Assembly (NCBI GenBank): GCA_963556495.2
Contig: OY747713.1
Location: 51,638,328 to 51,702,327 of the forward strand
DNA length: 64,000 nt
From: Valencia hispanica
Lineage: Eukaryota > Chordata > Actinopteri > Cyprinodontiformes > Valenciidae
Direction of reading: 5' to 3'
In this document: in pieces, positions 1 through 12,387 of the stretch
How the letters are laid out: every line of letters begins with the position of its first letter
Position numbering within the stretch: the first letter of the stretch is position 1
Translations under genes and position numbers: made by a program
The notes under the pieces: generated by a model
Database searches by the model: none
What the model saw: the letters and a program-made list of their open reading frames with translations, nothing else
What the model was told of the DNA's origin: nothing

Positions 1-1827
1 TCAATCTGTACCTCAATATCGAACCCACAACCAGTGCCATCCCCAATCAACAACAATGTAGAGACAATGTCTGAATTCCACGAATTAAACCAGAACAACC
101 TTGAAAAAAATCATTATCCAATTAAGCTCCTCCTCATGCTGTCTTGATATCCTACCCACAGCTTTTCTAAAGAAAGTTCTTCCTGTTATTGGGTCTGATC
201 TTGTTCAAATAGTGAACTCATCCCTCCTATCAGGTGTCTTCCCCCAGGCTTTAAAAACAGCAGTTATTAAACCACTACTAAAGAAGAAGAATCTGGACAA
301 CACGTTAATGCAGAACTACAGGCCGATCTCTAATCTTCCATTCATCAGTAAGATTATTGAAAAAGCTGTGCTTCAGCAGTTAAATAGCTTCATAACAATG
401 ACAAACCGTTTTTATGTTTTTCAGTCTGGATTTCGTGCTCACCACAGCACCGAGACTGCCCTCGTCAAAGTATTCAATGACATCCGCATAAATACAGACT
501 GTGGAAGAACCACAGTGCTGGTTCTGTTGGACCTCAGTGCAGCATTTGACACTGTTGATCATGATATTTTATTTGAATGACTGGAGAGCTGGGTCGGACT
601 CTCTTGGCTGGTTCGAATCTTACCTAAAGAACAGGGACTTCTATGTTTCAATAGGAAACTTTTCATCAGAACGAACAGAAGTCACATGTAGAGTTCCCCA
701 GGGCTCCATCCTGGGAACCCTCTTATTTAATATCTACATGCTCCCACTATGCAAGATTATAGCAACCAGTAACATTAGCTACCATAACTACGCGGATGAC
801 ACTCAGCTCTACATTACAATGTCACCAGGTGACTCTGAACCCATTCAAACCCTAAATCAATGCATTGACCAATTAAATGGTTGGATGTGCCATAGCTTTC
901 TTCAGCTGAATAGAAACAAAACTGAAGTAATTATTTTTGGACCCAAAGAGGAACAATCAAGTGTTAGCACACAGCTTCAGTTAATACAGCTAGAAACTAC
1001 TGATCAGGCACAAAACCTAGGTGTAGTAACGGACTCAGACCTGAACCTCCAGGGTCACATAAAGGCAATAACAAGGTCAGCATTCTATCACCTGAAGAAC
1101 ATTTCTAGAATTAAAGGACTGATGTTGCAACAGGACCTAGAAAAACTCATCCAACCGTTTATCTTTAGTCGGATTGATTACTGCAACAGCATCTTCACAG
1201 GTCTGCCTAAAAAGTAAATCAGACAGCTGCAGCTGATCCAGAACGCTGCTGCTCGCGTCCTCACTAGAACCAGGAAAGTAGAGCACATCATCCCAGTTCT
1301 AAAGTCCTTACACTGGCTCCCTGTAGCTCAGAGAATAGACTTCAAAATGCTTCTAGTGGTTTATAAATCATTACATGGCTTTGCACCTAAATATGTTGAA
1401 GACCTGTTGTCACGGTACCAACCACCAAGACCACTGCGGTCCTCCAACTCTAGCCTGCTAAACATCCCTAGACTCAGAACTAAACATGGAGAAGCAGCTT
1501 TCAGTTTCTATGCTCCCCTTATCTGGAACAGACTTCCTGACGAGTGTAGAGCTGCTGAAACTCTGAACTGCTTTAAATCGAGACTAAAAACCCATTTGTT
1601 TAGAATTGCCTTCGATTAAATGATTGATGTCATATGTATGAAATGTGTTCATGCTCTCTTGCTTTATTGATCTTTCTCTTACTTTATTGTGTATCATGTG
1701 TAATGTGTGTTTCTTTTACTTTTAATTTCCATTGTTTTTTGTTTTTTAAATCACCAAATCATGTAAAGCACATTGAATTACCCTGCTGTTGAAAGTGTGC
1801 TATACAAATAAAATTTCCTTGCCTAGC
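1..1827 (+). mobile_element. L2-A LINE, RT domain and 3' tail (5' end outside window)
   Basis: This is the C-terminal half of a non-LTR retrotransposon ORF2 of L2/CR1 type. Readable pieces are at 101-580 (fingers/palm with FQSGFRAHHSTETAL and LLDLSAAFDTVDH), 501-1217 (VPQGSILG, then YADDTQLY, the polymerase aspartates) and 1347-1619 (C-terminal RTKHGEAAFSFYAPLIW). The frame breaks near 577, where codons between VDHDIL and the GWFESYL block are lost, and at a stop at 1215-1217, so it is dead. A short 3' UTR ends in an AATAAA-like tail near 1810. It abuts an antisense L2-C tail at about 1828. The same subfamily recurs at 29.2, 38.8-44.7 and 48.6 kb. Confidence 0.9.
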
Positions 1828-3233
1828 CTTTTAAGGAATCCCAGCAGATTGCATTTAGTCATTGACTTGAGATTGTGCCCCATTCATGCTGCCGCTAACC
1901 ACAGCAATCCCTCATAATGAGCAATCATGTAGCGACAGTGGAGAGGAAACCTCCCCTTTAACAGGAAGAAACCTCCATCAGAACCATAACCAGAATCTGG
2001 CTCAGTATGAGCGGCCATCTGCCACGATCGTCTGGGAGTGGGAGAAGATGGAGCAGAGACACAGAAAGAACAAAAAGAACTGATGTAAGAGTTCTTCCTA
2101 TGTTAAAGGGGGGGTATTATGCTTCTTCCAGCCACATATTACCCTTCTATAGCACACTCCAATAAAATTGTCACCTTAAGTCTTTTAAAAGTCCGTCATA
2201 TATCCAAATCCACCTCAAAGAAATTTACTTCCATATTGGACTCCTTGATTTTTGCCTGTGCCTCTCTTAGACCCTCCTACTCTTTCTGACACTCCCCCTT
2301 CAGTTCGTCACATACCGTGCATCATCGCAGCATGCACAGAGTCGGAAAAAAAATCCCCCAAAAGTTGCGCAGCTGCAGCTGTTGTGTTATAATTACTGCA
2401 CCCGGGACTCAGCCGGAGTTGTGTGAGGTGGGGAGGGGTAGGAGAGCTCTGCAGGGGGGAGGCTCTCGGCTGAGTACGTAAGGTCGGAGGAGGAGATGGG
2501 TGGAAAAGGAGGGGATAGGTGGGAGCAGGCGTTTCAGCAACCCTGAGAACTACCAGCAGAGACTCAAAAATTACTCTAACATGAGTGAATGGGTCAGAGC
2601 AACACTTCAGGTATGTTTTTGATGAGGGAAAGACAGGTTCTCAGGATATCAAGCTTTAGAAAGTCAATTTTGCATAATACCCCCCCTTTAAAGAAAGTAA
2701 AAAGTTGATAACAGGACACGGAGGATTTTCAGTAACTGGGAGCATCATTCTAGTTGATGCCCCCTGTCCGACAGGGCATTGCAGCTGAGCAGAATACCAG
2801 ACAAGGTGTGGCTTCTATGGAGAGAAAAACAATGAGAAAAAAATCAATTCAATCCAGATGAAGTGATTGACTAAGCAGTTTCTTTTTAGAACTTCTGGTC
2901 CAAAGATGGCAACTTCTGTCTTGTTAGAATTTAAGAGCAAAACGTTTAGAGTCATCCATGTTTTTATGTCTTCAAGACATGCCTGTAATCTACCTAACTG
3001 ACTGGATTAATCAGCATTTATGGATAAATATAGTTTTGTATCATCGGCATAGCTGTGGAAATTTTACCCATGATGTCTAATGATTTTACCAATTGGAAGC
3101 ATATATATAGCAAAATGAATTGGTCCTAGCACAGAACCCTGTGGTACTCCACAAGTAACCCTTAAGTATGAAGAAGATTTATCATTTACTTGAAAAAACA
3201 GGAATCTGTCTGACAAATATGATTTAAACTAGC
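1828..3233 (-). mobile_element. L2-C LINE 3' fragment, antisense, split by a MITE
   Basis: Read on the minus strand this matches the RT and 3' UTR of the L2-C copies at 4.0-6.3 and 57.2-61.0 kb. It holds the antisense of the YADD region (about 3035-3070) and of the long 3' UTR with the conserved stretch around 1920-2000. It lacks the 5' half. The MITE at 2107-2687 interrupts the UTR. Reading frames are destroyed. The left boundary directly follows the L2-A tail; the right edge near 3233 is approximate. Confidence 0.85.
2107..2687. mobile_element. MITE with TTAA target duplication (Kolobok- or piggyBac-like)
   Basis: Perfect 16-bp terminal inverted repeats, AGGGGGGGTATTATGC at the left and its complement at the right, enclose 581 bp without an ORF. 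TTAA occurs directly outside both ends (2103-2106 and 2688-2691). The other L2-C copies run through this point without the insert, which shows a filled site. TTAA targets are known for piggyBac and Kolobok; an AGGG terminus fits Kolobok better, but no transposase is present to decide. Confidence 0.85.
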
Positions 3234-3974
3234 CTAGCGCTATTACTTCTCAACTTGTTAGGGCCAAACATTCTACACTTTTGGTGGAAATCCTAATCAG
3301 AAGTTAGTAAATGACTGAAACTTGTTCTGCATAAGACTTGAATCATTGAGGACATGCATATGACAGAATGAAGAGCATAATGGGACATCTAACATTCAAT
3401 ATGGGTTTTTTTAATTATTATTATTCACAGTTCACATCATGCTAGAATGATTAAATAACACATAAATTTTCCAAGAAGTATTTTTATGTGTATGTAAGTT
3501 AAACTAAAATACTCATGGGAGTCAGGGCCTCTTTGACTGACAGAAAATTTGCCCCCAACTAATGTCTTCTCCCGTCTTGCTGGCGGCGATTCATAGGGTG
3601 CTGTGAGCTACAGATACTAACCTGGTGATCACACATTCTGGTGTGTAGATATGTCTATTAACCTCTGGAGGGGGGGGTAATTGTATCTGTCAGAGCTGTT
3701 TAATCACCACTGCAGCTCTGTCACTTTCACTTCGGCTGCTTTTCTAAATCAGCTGACTCCTGCTCTGTCCATTTCACATTCTTCTTTTGTTGCATTTAAA
3801 ACTCACATTTACATTTACAGTGTCACCATCTGGGTGCTCCAGCCAGGTGCATCACTGTAAAGTAATCTACCTGGAAACCAATCTAGAAATAATCCCGACA
3901 TAAGTAAATCATAGTTGGTCCTTTTTGCCTTTTTTAGAAAACATATATTATTGTAAAACTGATGCACCAATAGT
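3234..3974. other. Unclassified spacer, no gene seen
   Basis: A-T-rich sequence between two L2-C fragments. The only ORF above 60 codons (antisense, 3815-4015) lacks recognisable motifs and runs into the next L2-C. I see no splice-flanked coding block. Confidence 0.5.
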
Positions 3975-6290
3975 AATATTCTCTTAGAAAGGCTTGAACA
4001 TGTTGCAGGGATCAAAGGAACAGCACTAGGCTGGTTTAAATCATATTTGTCTGACAGATTCCAGTTTGTTCGTCTAAATGATAAATCTTCTTCACTCTCA
4101 ACTCAACTACTTGTGGAGTTCCACAGGGTTCTGTGCTTGGACCAATTCTGTTCACCATATATATGCTCCCAATTGGTAGAATCATTAGACAGCATGGGAT
4201 AAATTTCCACAGCTATGCAGATGATACACAACTATATTTATCCATAAATCCTGATAAACCCAGTCAGTTAGGTAGATCAGTGTTTTTCTCCCCATCGAAG
4301 ATACACCTGGTCTGGTATCCTGCTTGGCTGCAATGCCCTGTTGGACGGGGGTCATCGACTGGGATGATCCTCTCAGTAACTGAAGATCCACTGTGTCCTG
4401 TTATCAACTTTTTACTTTCTGTAACATAGAAAGTTCTCTTATATCGGATCTTCTGTTCCTTCTATGTTCTGCTCTGTCTTCTCAAACCCCCAGACGGTCG
4501 TGGCAGATGGCCGCTCCTACTGAGCCTGGTTCTGTTGGAGGTTTCTTCCTGTTAAAGGGGAGTTTTTCCTCTCCACTGTCGCTACATGCTTGCTCAGTAT
4601 GAGGGATTGCTGAAGGATTGCTGTGGTTGGAAATCTGCCCAACCTCACGCCAATGACTGACGCAATCTGCTGGGATTCCTTAAATAGGAAACTTTTTAAC
4701 TGATTGGAATGTTTGTATAATTGTATTGAAATGACTTCTTGTTAAGTGCCTTGAGATGACATCTGTTGTGAATTGGCGCTATATAAATAAACTGAATTGA
4801 ATTGAAATAGATTACGGGCATGTCTGGAAGACATAAAATCATGGATGACCCTAAACCTTTTGCTTTTAAATTCTGACAAAACAGAAGTTGCTGTCTTTGG
4901 ACCAGAAGTTCTTAAACAGAAACTGATTAGTCAATCACTTCATCTGGATGGTATTAAATTGGCCCCCAGTAATAACGTAAAGAACCTCGGCGTTATTTTT
5001 GACCGAGACTTGATATTTAAATCCCATATTAAACAGGTTTCTAGGATTTCTTTCTTTCACCTCCGGAATATTGCTAAAATTAGAAACATCCTGTACAGGA
5101 GTGATGCTGAGAAACTAGTCCATGCATTTGTTACCTCAAGGCTGGACTACTGTAATTATTTACTATCAGGTAGTCCACAATATGCCATTAACAGCCTTCA
5201 GTTGATCCAAAATGCAGAAGCAAGAGTTCTGATGAATATTAAAAAAAGAGATCACATTTCTCCTGTTTTAGCTTCCCTTCATTGGCTCCCTGTTAAATCC
5301 AGAATAGAATTTAAGATCCTTCTTCTTACATACAAAGCCCTTAATAATCAAGCTCCATCATACATCAGAGATCTAATTTTCCATATGTTCCTAACAGAGC
5401 ACTTCGCTCTCAGACTGCAGGTTTACTTGTAGTTCCTAGGATTTCTAAAAGTGGAATGGGAGGCAGATCTTTTAATTTCAGGCTCCTCTCCTGTGGAACC
5501 AGCTCCCAGCTTTAGTCCGTGAGGCAGACACTCTGTTTACTTTTAAGGCCAGGCTTAAAACTTTCCTTTTTGATGAAGCTTATAGTTAGAGTGGCTTAGG
5601 TCATCCTGAGCTAGCTCTGTAGTTATGCTGCTATAGGCTTAGACTGCTGGAGGACAGACTTACCAATTATCTTCACTCTGCTAATTCCTTTTCTCCTACG
5701 ACTCTCCAGTTGTATTACAGTTCATTCTGTTATTTCGACTGTTAACTTTGGGTTCTCTCAGTGTTTTTCTCTCCATAGAAGATATACCTGGTCTGGTATC
5801 CTGCTTGGCTGCAATGCCCTGTTGGACGGGGGGCATCGACTGGGATGATGCTCCAAGTAACTGAACATCCACTGTGTCCTGTTATCAACTTTTTACTTTC
5901 TGTAACATAGAAAGTTCTCTTATATCAGATCTTCTGTTCCTTCTGTGTCTCTGCTCTGTCTTCTCAAACCCCCAGATGTCGTGGCAGATGGCCGCTCCTA
6001 CTGAGCCTGGTTCTGTTGGAGGTTTCTTCCTGTTAAAGGGGAGTTTTTCCTCTCCACCGTCGCTACATGCTTGCTCAGTATGAGGGATTGCTGAAGGATT
6101 GCTGTGGTTGGAAAGTCTGCCCAACCTCACGCCAATGACTGACGCAATCTGCTGGGATTCCTTAAATAGGAAACTTTTTAACTGATTGGAATGTTTATAT
6201 AAATGTATTGAAATGACTTCTTGTTAAGTGCCTTGAGATGACATCTGTTGTGAATTGGTGCTATATAAATAAACTGAATTGAATTGAAGG
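3975..6290 (+). mobile_element. L2-C LINE, 5'-truncated, with a second L2-C inserted in it
   Basis: Sense-strand L2-C RT starts within the palm region (codons for LERLEHVAGIKGTALGW), reads through the PQGS and YADD motifs (about 4214), is interrupted at 4277, and resumes at 4808 with the thumb and C-terminal region (4845-5432). A frameshift near 5390 and others break the frame. The 3' UTR and the tail of AATTG-type repeats end at about 6290. It is closely similar to the copy at 58.8-61.0 kb. Confidence 0.9.
4278..4807 (+). mobile_element. Nested L2-C 3'-end insertion
   Basis: Only the last 530 bp of an L2-C 3' UTR, ending in the GAATTGAATTGAA tail, sits inside the RT of the surrounding L2-C. 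TAGAT at 4273-4277 recurs at 4808-4812, a short target-site duplication, and the host RT reads on across it when the insert is ignored. This is the 5'-truncated product expected from target-primed reverse transcription. Confidence 0.85.
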
Positions 6291-6314
6291 CAAAATGCAT
6301 ATTTTATTGGGTAA

Positions 6315-6316
<2 letters not shown>

Positions 6317-6361
<45 letters not shown>
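6317..6361. repeat. (TA)n microsatellite
   Basis: About 22 uninterrupted TA units directly downstream of the L2-C tail. Confidence 0.95.
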
Positions 6362-6363
<2 letters not shown>

Positions 6364-6933
6364 CCGACATACCATACTGTTTTATTAGATTATTACAAAA
6401 ATACATAATTTTGTCAACAAAACAGACTGTTGTAAAAGGAGAACATGCCAAACAATCTCTAGCCGCTCATTAAAAACATAATAAAGGATGGGTTGAGTTC
6501 GACTTTGCAGGAAAAGTGGGGGATGTTCATGAAAGTGAACCTTACCACCAAAAGCAGTGTTTCTCTGTGTACACACTTATTGAAAAATGACGATGAAACA
6601 AACCTTTGGAAGAAACTTGGCTTCAGCCAACAGAACAACACAAGCCTGATGGACATGATATACTCCACAGATAAAGCTGCAACCATGACAGAAACCTCAA
6701 TAGTCCAACCCCATTACTCACTTCTTTTGTCAGATGTTCTATCCAAATGTTTTCTCTGCTTGGTTTTACCTATTGTAATTTGCTGCAGCACTCATTTCTT
6801 TCTCAGTGTCTGAATCAAGTCGGTGTTAGCTTGCAGCTACTGTCTTAATGTGTATTTGCCAGTTCTTGGATCTATCCTAGGTGAAGCTTTAAGAGGAAGT
6901 GACTTTTAATGAGTTAATAAGTTGTGGGGAAAC
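6362..6933. other. Unclassified sequence
   Basis: Contains a 106-codon plus-strand ORF (6493-6813) and overlapping antisense ORFs with no recognised motif or splice context. I do not support it as a gene. Confidence 0.4.
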
Positions 6934-6935
6934 TA

Positions 6936-7476
6936 TAGACCGATTCGGCGAAATAACCGGAAGTCGATCCGCCGCCATTACTGCGGTGACCGCTCCCAGT
7001 CGGGCAGCCATGGGCTACGCCTGACGTGCAGTTACAGCAGAGATGTTCAACCTGGCCACCATCTCTTCTCATGGTCACTTCCACATCTCTGTGACAGCGG
7101 ATGGCTCACTGATCCCTTCAATACAATGTGGTTGTCTAAAAGGCGGTGTAAAATTTGCCCGACCCATCCAGAGTTCAGGTAATTTTGACCCTGGATCAGA
7201 GACCTGTAGTTGCTGTTTCTCTGGTCATCGGACGCCAGCCGTTATATAAAATACTCTTGAATATCTAAAACAAAACACAAACTGGTGTTGTGGTTTTTTT
7301 AAAGTCACATACCTTGGCCATAATGATTAAATGTCACGGTTTGCTTGCTAACTTCTGCATGCCTAACTTATGCTATATGCGCAGTGTTTAATGGTACAGT
7401 CTATTATCTTCCTATCAATCGAACTGTTTATTGTTCAAGATGGCGGTCTCCAAAAATCGCTCGCCGAATCGGTCTA
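6936..7476. mobile_element. MITE with TA target and GACCGATTCGGCGA termini
   Basis: An 18-bp perfect inverted repeat (6934-6951 and 7461-7478, starting TATAGACCGATTCGGCGA) bounds about 545 bp. If TA is the duplicated target, the element is 6936-7476. The inner sequence holds short ORFs (6922-7182, 7043-7249) without a transposase signature. A TA target would fit Tc1/mariner or ISL2EU; the superfamily is unresolved. Confidence 0.8.
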
Positions 7477-7784
7477 TATGGAAATAGATTTCTGCCTAAA
7501 TGATCTGGAAAAATCTTGAGAAGGTCAAACAAAACTTAAGAAATTAAGACAAAAAAGCATTTTTGAAAAACAAAAAGTTGTTTGAAAAGTAAAACTTACT
7601 ACCTGCAATCAGTTTCTTAGAGCAAAAGTATAATTTTATGCCACAGATAGGTAGGATTTGGCTATGAATAAATATGAATAATTGCCTAGGGCAATTATTA
7701 ATAAGATTCATATTTTTATGTAAAATGTACCAAATTTGGGGCACCATCCTGGTGGATTCCAGGAATATATATATATATATATAG

Positions 7785-9100
7785 CCAAATTGTTCAGTCT
7801 CAGTTTATGTTTATGATTATCTGCCTGATAAGGCTGAGATAATTAAACAATAGATGAAGGAATAAGTTCTTACGCTGTGGATATTATTTTTACGCATTAC
7901 TCCAAGTAATCTCAGACAACTTCTCTTTAAGATAAGGGGAATTTATTAAGAAAATAGATCAACCTTACAGCCAAAACATTTCGTCTATAATTCCCATCTA
8001 TTCTAAACATGCAACTACTACTACAGATCTTAGAAAACAATAATAGGTGAACATTAAACGCAATTAACACAAAGTGGCTCAGGGATGAATAGCTGAGGTT
8101 TGGTTCAGAAAGGGAGGGGGGCTCTCACTTCAGGGGGCTCAACCAAGATAGGACAAAGAGTCATAAATCTTAACTCTGTGGTAAGGTGGAGAGCTGCACA
8201 TGTGAGGAGACAAAGGGCCATAAAACAGAGCTCTGGCTATAGTGGACAGAGCACATGGTGTGAAGCACCCATGTGGAAGGCCTCTTCTTTAGCAACAGAC
8301 TAAATAACAATGGAGTTAACCTTTCAGCTAAGACCAGCTAACGCAGGCTGGGCCGAGTCCGACTCTGCCAACTGGGTGATCAGGGAGCGAGAGAGAGAGA
8401 GAGAGAGGAAAAGATAGGAAGAAAAAAAAGAAAATGGGATCCGCTCAGGATAAAAAGAAACTGTTTCAAACACAGCAATTACAGCTCAAACTTATGCGTG
8501 CGGCGACGCCAGATGAGCAAACAGGTACAGCGCTTTTAAAACACTTTAAACCAACAATGAACAAGATCTAACTCGTTAAAACTGTATTTTCTCTATTTAT
8601 CTCCCCCCAGAGACACAGTATTAGCATAAATGAACTGGTTCAGTCCTACTTTGGTTTGAAAGAGGTCCAGTCCAGTAGGAGGAGAGCAAATTGTGTCCGT
8701 AGTTGAGCACGAAAGAGAACAGATCCTGCACAGGAATTTTAAGGAGCGTGTTGCCCAACTGCAGGCTGGATGGCCTGGAGATTGACGTCGTAATGAACTG
8801 TCTTAGAACAGTCCGGATACGGCTCAAACTGGCTACACGAACAGGATGAGCACTTCGAAGCTTTAAGATGAGTTCTTCCCGGTCCAGCGGGTCAGAATGA
8901 AAGAGAATCTTCACCGGTGAGATGTCCTCTGTGTAGCTGGAGTTTCTGCTAAGCACCCCTGCTGAAAATAGTTTGAAATGGCAGCCACTACCACTCTTAT
9001 AGCCCTTTGGCCATGATGTCATCGTTGATGTCACCATTGGTTGCCACGGACCAATAGGAATGTGTTGAGGGTCACCGCTAGGATTGCTGGGAAATGTGGT
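7785..9100 (-). repeat. LTR-like repeat X, copy 1
   Basis: Read on the minus strand it aligns block by block with copy 5 at 36.5-37.8 kb: an upstream CCAAT/CRE/TATA-like cluster, a middle block with a CTGGACCGGGAAGAACTC-type motif (about 8880-8900) and a distal block with TTAATAAATTCCC (about 7930). Promoter, then a transcribed-looking body, then a polyadenylation-like hexamer is the order expected of an LTR. No gag, pol or env coding sequence is attached, so solo LTR is an inference. The ORF at 8621-9037 is carried within it and looks non-coding. Confidence 0.6.
8994..9055 (-). promoter_or_regulatory. Promoter-like cluster of X copy 1
   Basis: On the minus strand: ATTGG (inverted CCAAT box, 9051-9055), the CRE-like TGACATCA (9014-9021), and the TATA-like CTATAAGAG (8994-9002). 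The same order and spacing recurs in copy 5. Confidence 0.5.
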
Positions 9101-9805
9101 CTGCTCAGTCCATCTATGAAATGGCTTCCTTCCGTCCAGCAGTCTGTTCAGTTCATCTTATGAAACATGGAATCCCAACAATAAGGTCTTTGTCATTTTT
9201 TGTTTTGTTTGACAGTATTTATTTTTGTTATCAGTTTCCTCAATTTCATTCTCGCTCATCAGAGCTTGGCTCTCACTGCAGTCTTTGCAGTTACGCTCCC
9301 TGACTCTTGGGTGGGAGGGGGTTCTGAGAAGTGCTTTCTCATTGGACAGGGATTTCTGGAGTGACAGTTCAGTGACCCGGATGTATTTTTTTTCTTTCTG
9401 TTGACATGGACTCTGAGTGACTGCTAGATGGAGATTCCAGCCCTGTTGCAGAAGACCTAAAGTGATTACTCATATATTAAATCTCTTCTTCAGGAATCGG
9501 AGTTTAACTCTTTAAATAAAGCCAAGCTATTATAAGCTAGCTTTAACTGGACAATAGATACCTAGCTATCTTTTTGGACTGCTAAAGTAGCCACAGTGCT
9601 AGCATACAGGACAGCGAGTGTTTTGGGGCTAATTGTTGGCTGGAGAGATGGCGTGCACCCACATCATCTTCACATATTCCAGTTTCTGTTAATAATCTTG
9701 CTAATTGGCCATAGGTATCAGTGGAACATCAGAGAATGTGCAGCTATCGGAGCTAACCTGTGTTTTATCTCTTCTACGTCTCATAGAGCACTGTAGGCCT
9801 CAGCA

Positions 9806-11175
9806 AGACTTGGAACAGAGCCGACATGCAACCATAGGTGTTGTGGAAAAAAATGTCTTCTTCCCTTCATAGGAATGAGGCCATAGTCTGCATCAGCGTT
9901 TTTCATATTTTACTATAGCTAATCTTAAACATGAGCTCGTCTGGGCCAACGCTCGAAATCTAATTGCACCCAGATCATGTCTGCCCTTTCTGCAAGCAGC
10001 TTCTGCCTCCGGTCCCCTGATGTTATGTCTTCATTGCAAGGTTAACTAAAAAACTCTTCACTGCTGAGGAGTCAGCAGTTAGATCAGAGTGGCTGAAAGG
10101 CCTCTTCCCTGACTCTAATAGCTATGCCATATTCCCCAGATGCCTTTAATAATAAAATCTTAACCAATTAATTGACATAACCTTGATATAATTTTGTAAC
10201 ACAGGTAAGAGGTTATAATTTTTTATAACAGTTTATGATCTAGATTAGTGTTTCTCAACAGTGACAGGGCTGTGCTGTCTCCTCATGGGGTGTTCAGAGG
10301 CCGTCTAGGGGCGTTGGGAGCATCATTGTGAAGAGGTGGGCGTCGAACTGCCTTGGGAAGCCTTGGAAATACATTGTTCACTTTTGATAATTTAATCAAT
10401 ATATATGTCAATCAGAGTCAGGATAAACGAGGGCTAGTTTTCAAATTCACCTCAGCAACCCCAAGTATTGGCTGTAAGCTGCATGTCTTTTCTTGGTCTA
10501 TAAATCCACTAGATCCACAACATAACTTTAGAAAAGTAATGCAATAACTTAGATCAGAAGGTTTTCAGGTTTACTCCGGATTAAACCTGAAGGTTAAAAA
10601 AAACTATCAAAGAACCATTAAACACAGAGCTTAGACTACCTTAGTGTGATTCTTGTGCTGCAGCATCACTGTTTATCAGATGCTTGTGATATACAAAACA
10701 TGATTTTCATATTAGGCGTTGCATGTAATGGCTATTCTTGTAGTTTTAGTTTAACTTCAGGACTGCATAACTGCATTTAAAGGTACAACTCAAAATTATC
10801 TACGAGATATCCTGGGAAGATGCCTAAACTATATTTACTGGCAGATAAATATAACTTTTTTTATTCAATTTTTCCAAACCAGACATAAACCGTTTTCTGC
10901 GTTGTCCTAAATTTGATCTGTATCTGATGTTTTCCATAAGCACAGTCTGTGTGAATGATGCATTTCTTACCACTTTTGCATCTCTGAGGAGAAACAGATG
11001 TCATGTCTGCACCAGCGGAAGTGCAAGAGGTTTATATACATATATATAGTTGTTTTTTTAACCAGGTTACGTCTTGCAAATTGGCCCTTTCTAAATAAAT
11101 AAACTGAATTGAATTTTTTTAATATCCAGCTCAACAATAACTCATAAAATTTTTATGTTTTTAACACCATTGCAG
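9806..11175. other. Centre of the inverted repeat, no gene seen
   Basis: Unclassified spacer between the arms. Small ORFs lack motifs. A stub resembling the terminal AATAAACTGAATTGAATT of L2-C sits near 11,097-11,117, and a TATATA run is near 11,030-11,048. Confidence 0.45.
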
Positions 11176-11334
11176 GTCATAACAGCATGAGCTCTTCTCC
11201 ACATCTGCCTCAGTGCTGGTGACATTTTGGCCCATGGGGATGAGCTTGAGGATGATGTACCAGAGGATGAGGCTGGTTTAGAGAAATCAGCAGTGCTCTC
11301 TGGTGGGACAAAATGTCTTCTGAACATATCTTAG
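11176..11334 (+). pseudogene. Possible PIF/Harbinger transposase C-terminal remnant
   Basis: One frame reads a hydrophobic ALLHICLSAGDI block followed by an acidic tail (DELEDDVPEDEAGLE), interrupted by one TGA near 11,188. PIF/Harbinger (HARBI1-like) transposases commonly end with an LHN-C-type helix followed by an acidic stretch. The rest of the catalytic domain is absent, so this is a small relic at best. The antisense ORF at 11,142-11,327 is its shadow. Confidence 0.4.
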
Positions 11335-11954
11335 TGATGTGGCAGCCGTCAATGGAGCCAGCCCTGGACAATGCAGTAGACAGTGCGAAGAAGCTACATT
11401 ATCCAGACCAACCTGCATGATGTTCCCCTCATAAACCAAAAAGACCAGCCAGAGGTCTCAACTGCAAAACTCCATCCACATCTCTGATCTTTTTTCAACC
11501 AATCCAACAAAACCACCTGTTTATTCTAATAAAGCTTAAAGAACGGTTCAGGAAGAGGTCATTCAGGTTAATCCTGCTTGAACAGCTATAAATAACAACA
11601 CAATTATTTGTTCTAATGCCAATATTTGTTTCGTCATTTTCAACTGTCCTTTTAAATAGTTTAAAGTAAGCTTTCTTATCTTTAAAAAACTGTAAATAAT
11701 AATGAAACTGTTAATAAAATGACTAGAAGATATTTACTAATGTTTTAATCAATTTTTTCATAATCATCGAACAACTAAATAACCAATTTTACAAAAACAT
11801 AAATAGATGACAAATAAATGACAAATAGAAAACAGTCTATCCATCCGGTCACTCCTCTCCTCTCCTTAGCCTCCCTTGGCGTCTTCATGTCCTACACAAG
11901 AAATAAAATACAGTTTACAAAAAGAGCTAGACAAAAACTTTGAGGAAACTGCTG
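11335..11954. other. Unclassified A-T-rich spacer
   Basis: No ORF, RNA or repeat signature that I can support. Confidence 0.4.
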
Positions 11955-12387
11955 AGGCCTACAGTGCTCTATGAGACTTAGAAGAGATAAAACACAGGTT
12001 AGCTCTGATAGCTGCACATTCTCTGATGTTCCACTGATACCTATGGCCAATTAGGACGATTACTAACAGAAACTGGAATAACACGCATTTACATGCAACC
12101 ATTAATGACTTTGTGACAATGATGCACAGGCACGCCATCTCTGCAGCCGTCAGTTACCCCCAAAGCACTCCCTGTCCTGTATGCTAGCTCTGTGGATACT
12201 CTAGCAGTCCATACAGATAGCTAGTTATCTAACGTCCAGTTAAATCTAGCTTACAAAGTATCACTTGGCTTTATTTACACATTTTAACTCAGATTCCAGA
12301 GGAAGAGATCTATGTTTTGAGCAATACTCACTTTAGATCTTCTGCAACAGGGCTGAAATCTTCACCTAGCAGTCACTTAGAGTCCAT

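Larger units (their letters stand above)
7479..9805. repeat. Left arm of a large imperfect inverted repeat
   Basis: Three blocks here recur in reverse order and orientation at 11,955-16,233: an outer block (about 7485-7620 versus 16,078-16,233), the LTR-like repeat X (part of 7785-9100 versus 15,150-16,015) and an inner block (9100-9805 versus 11,955-12,387 plus 14,825-15,150). The arms are close but not identical and the right arm is enlarged by LINE insertions. A short (TA)n lies at 7765-7781 and a (GA)n at about 8388-8406. Confidence 0.75.

Noticed and set aside
6493..6813. 106-codon ORF with a hydrophobic end
   Set aside because: No recognised motif, no splice or poly(A) context, overlapped by antisense ORFs of similar size.
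8621..9037. 138-codon minus-strand ORF
   Set aside because: Lies across the promoter and body of LTR-like X. Other X copies do not keep the frame.
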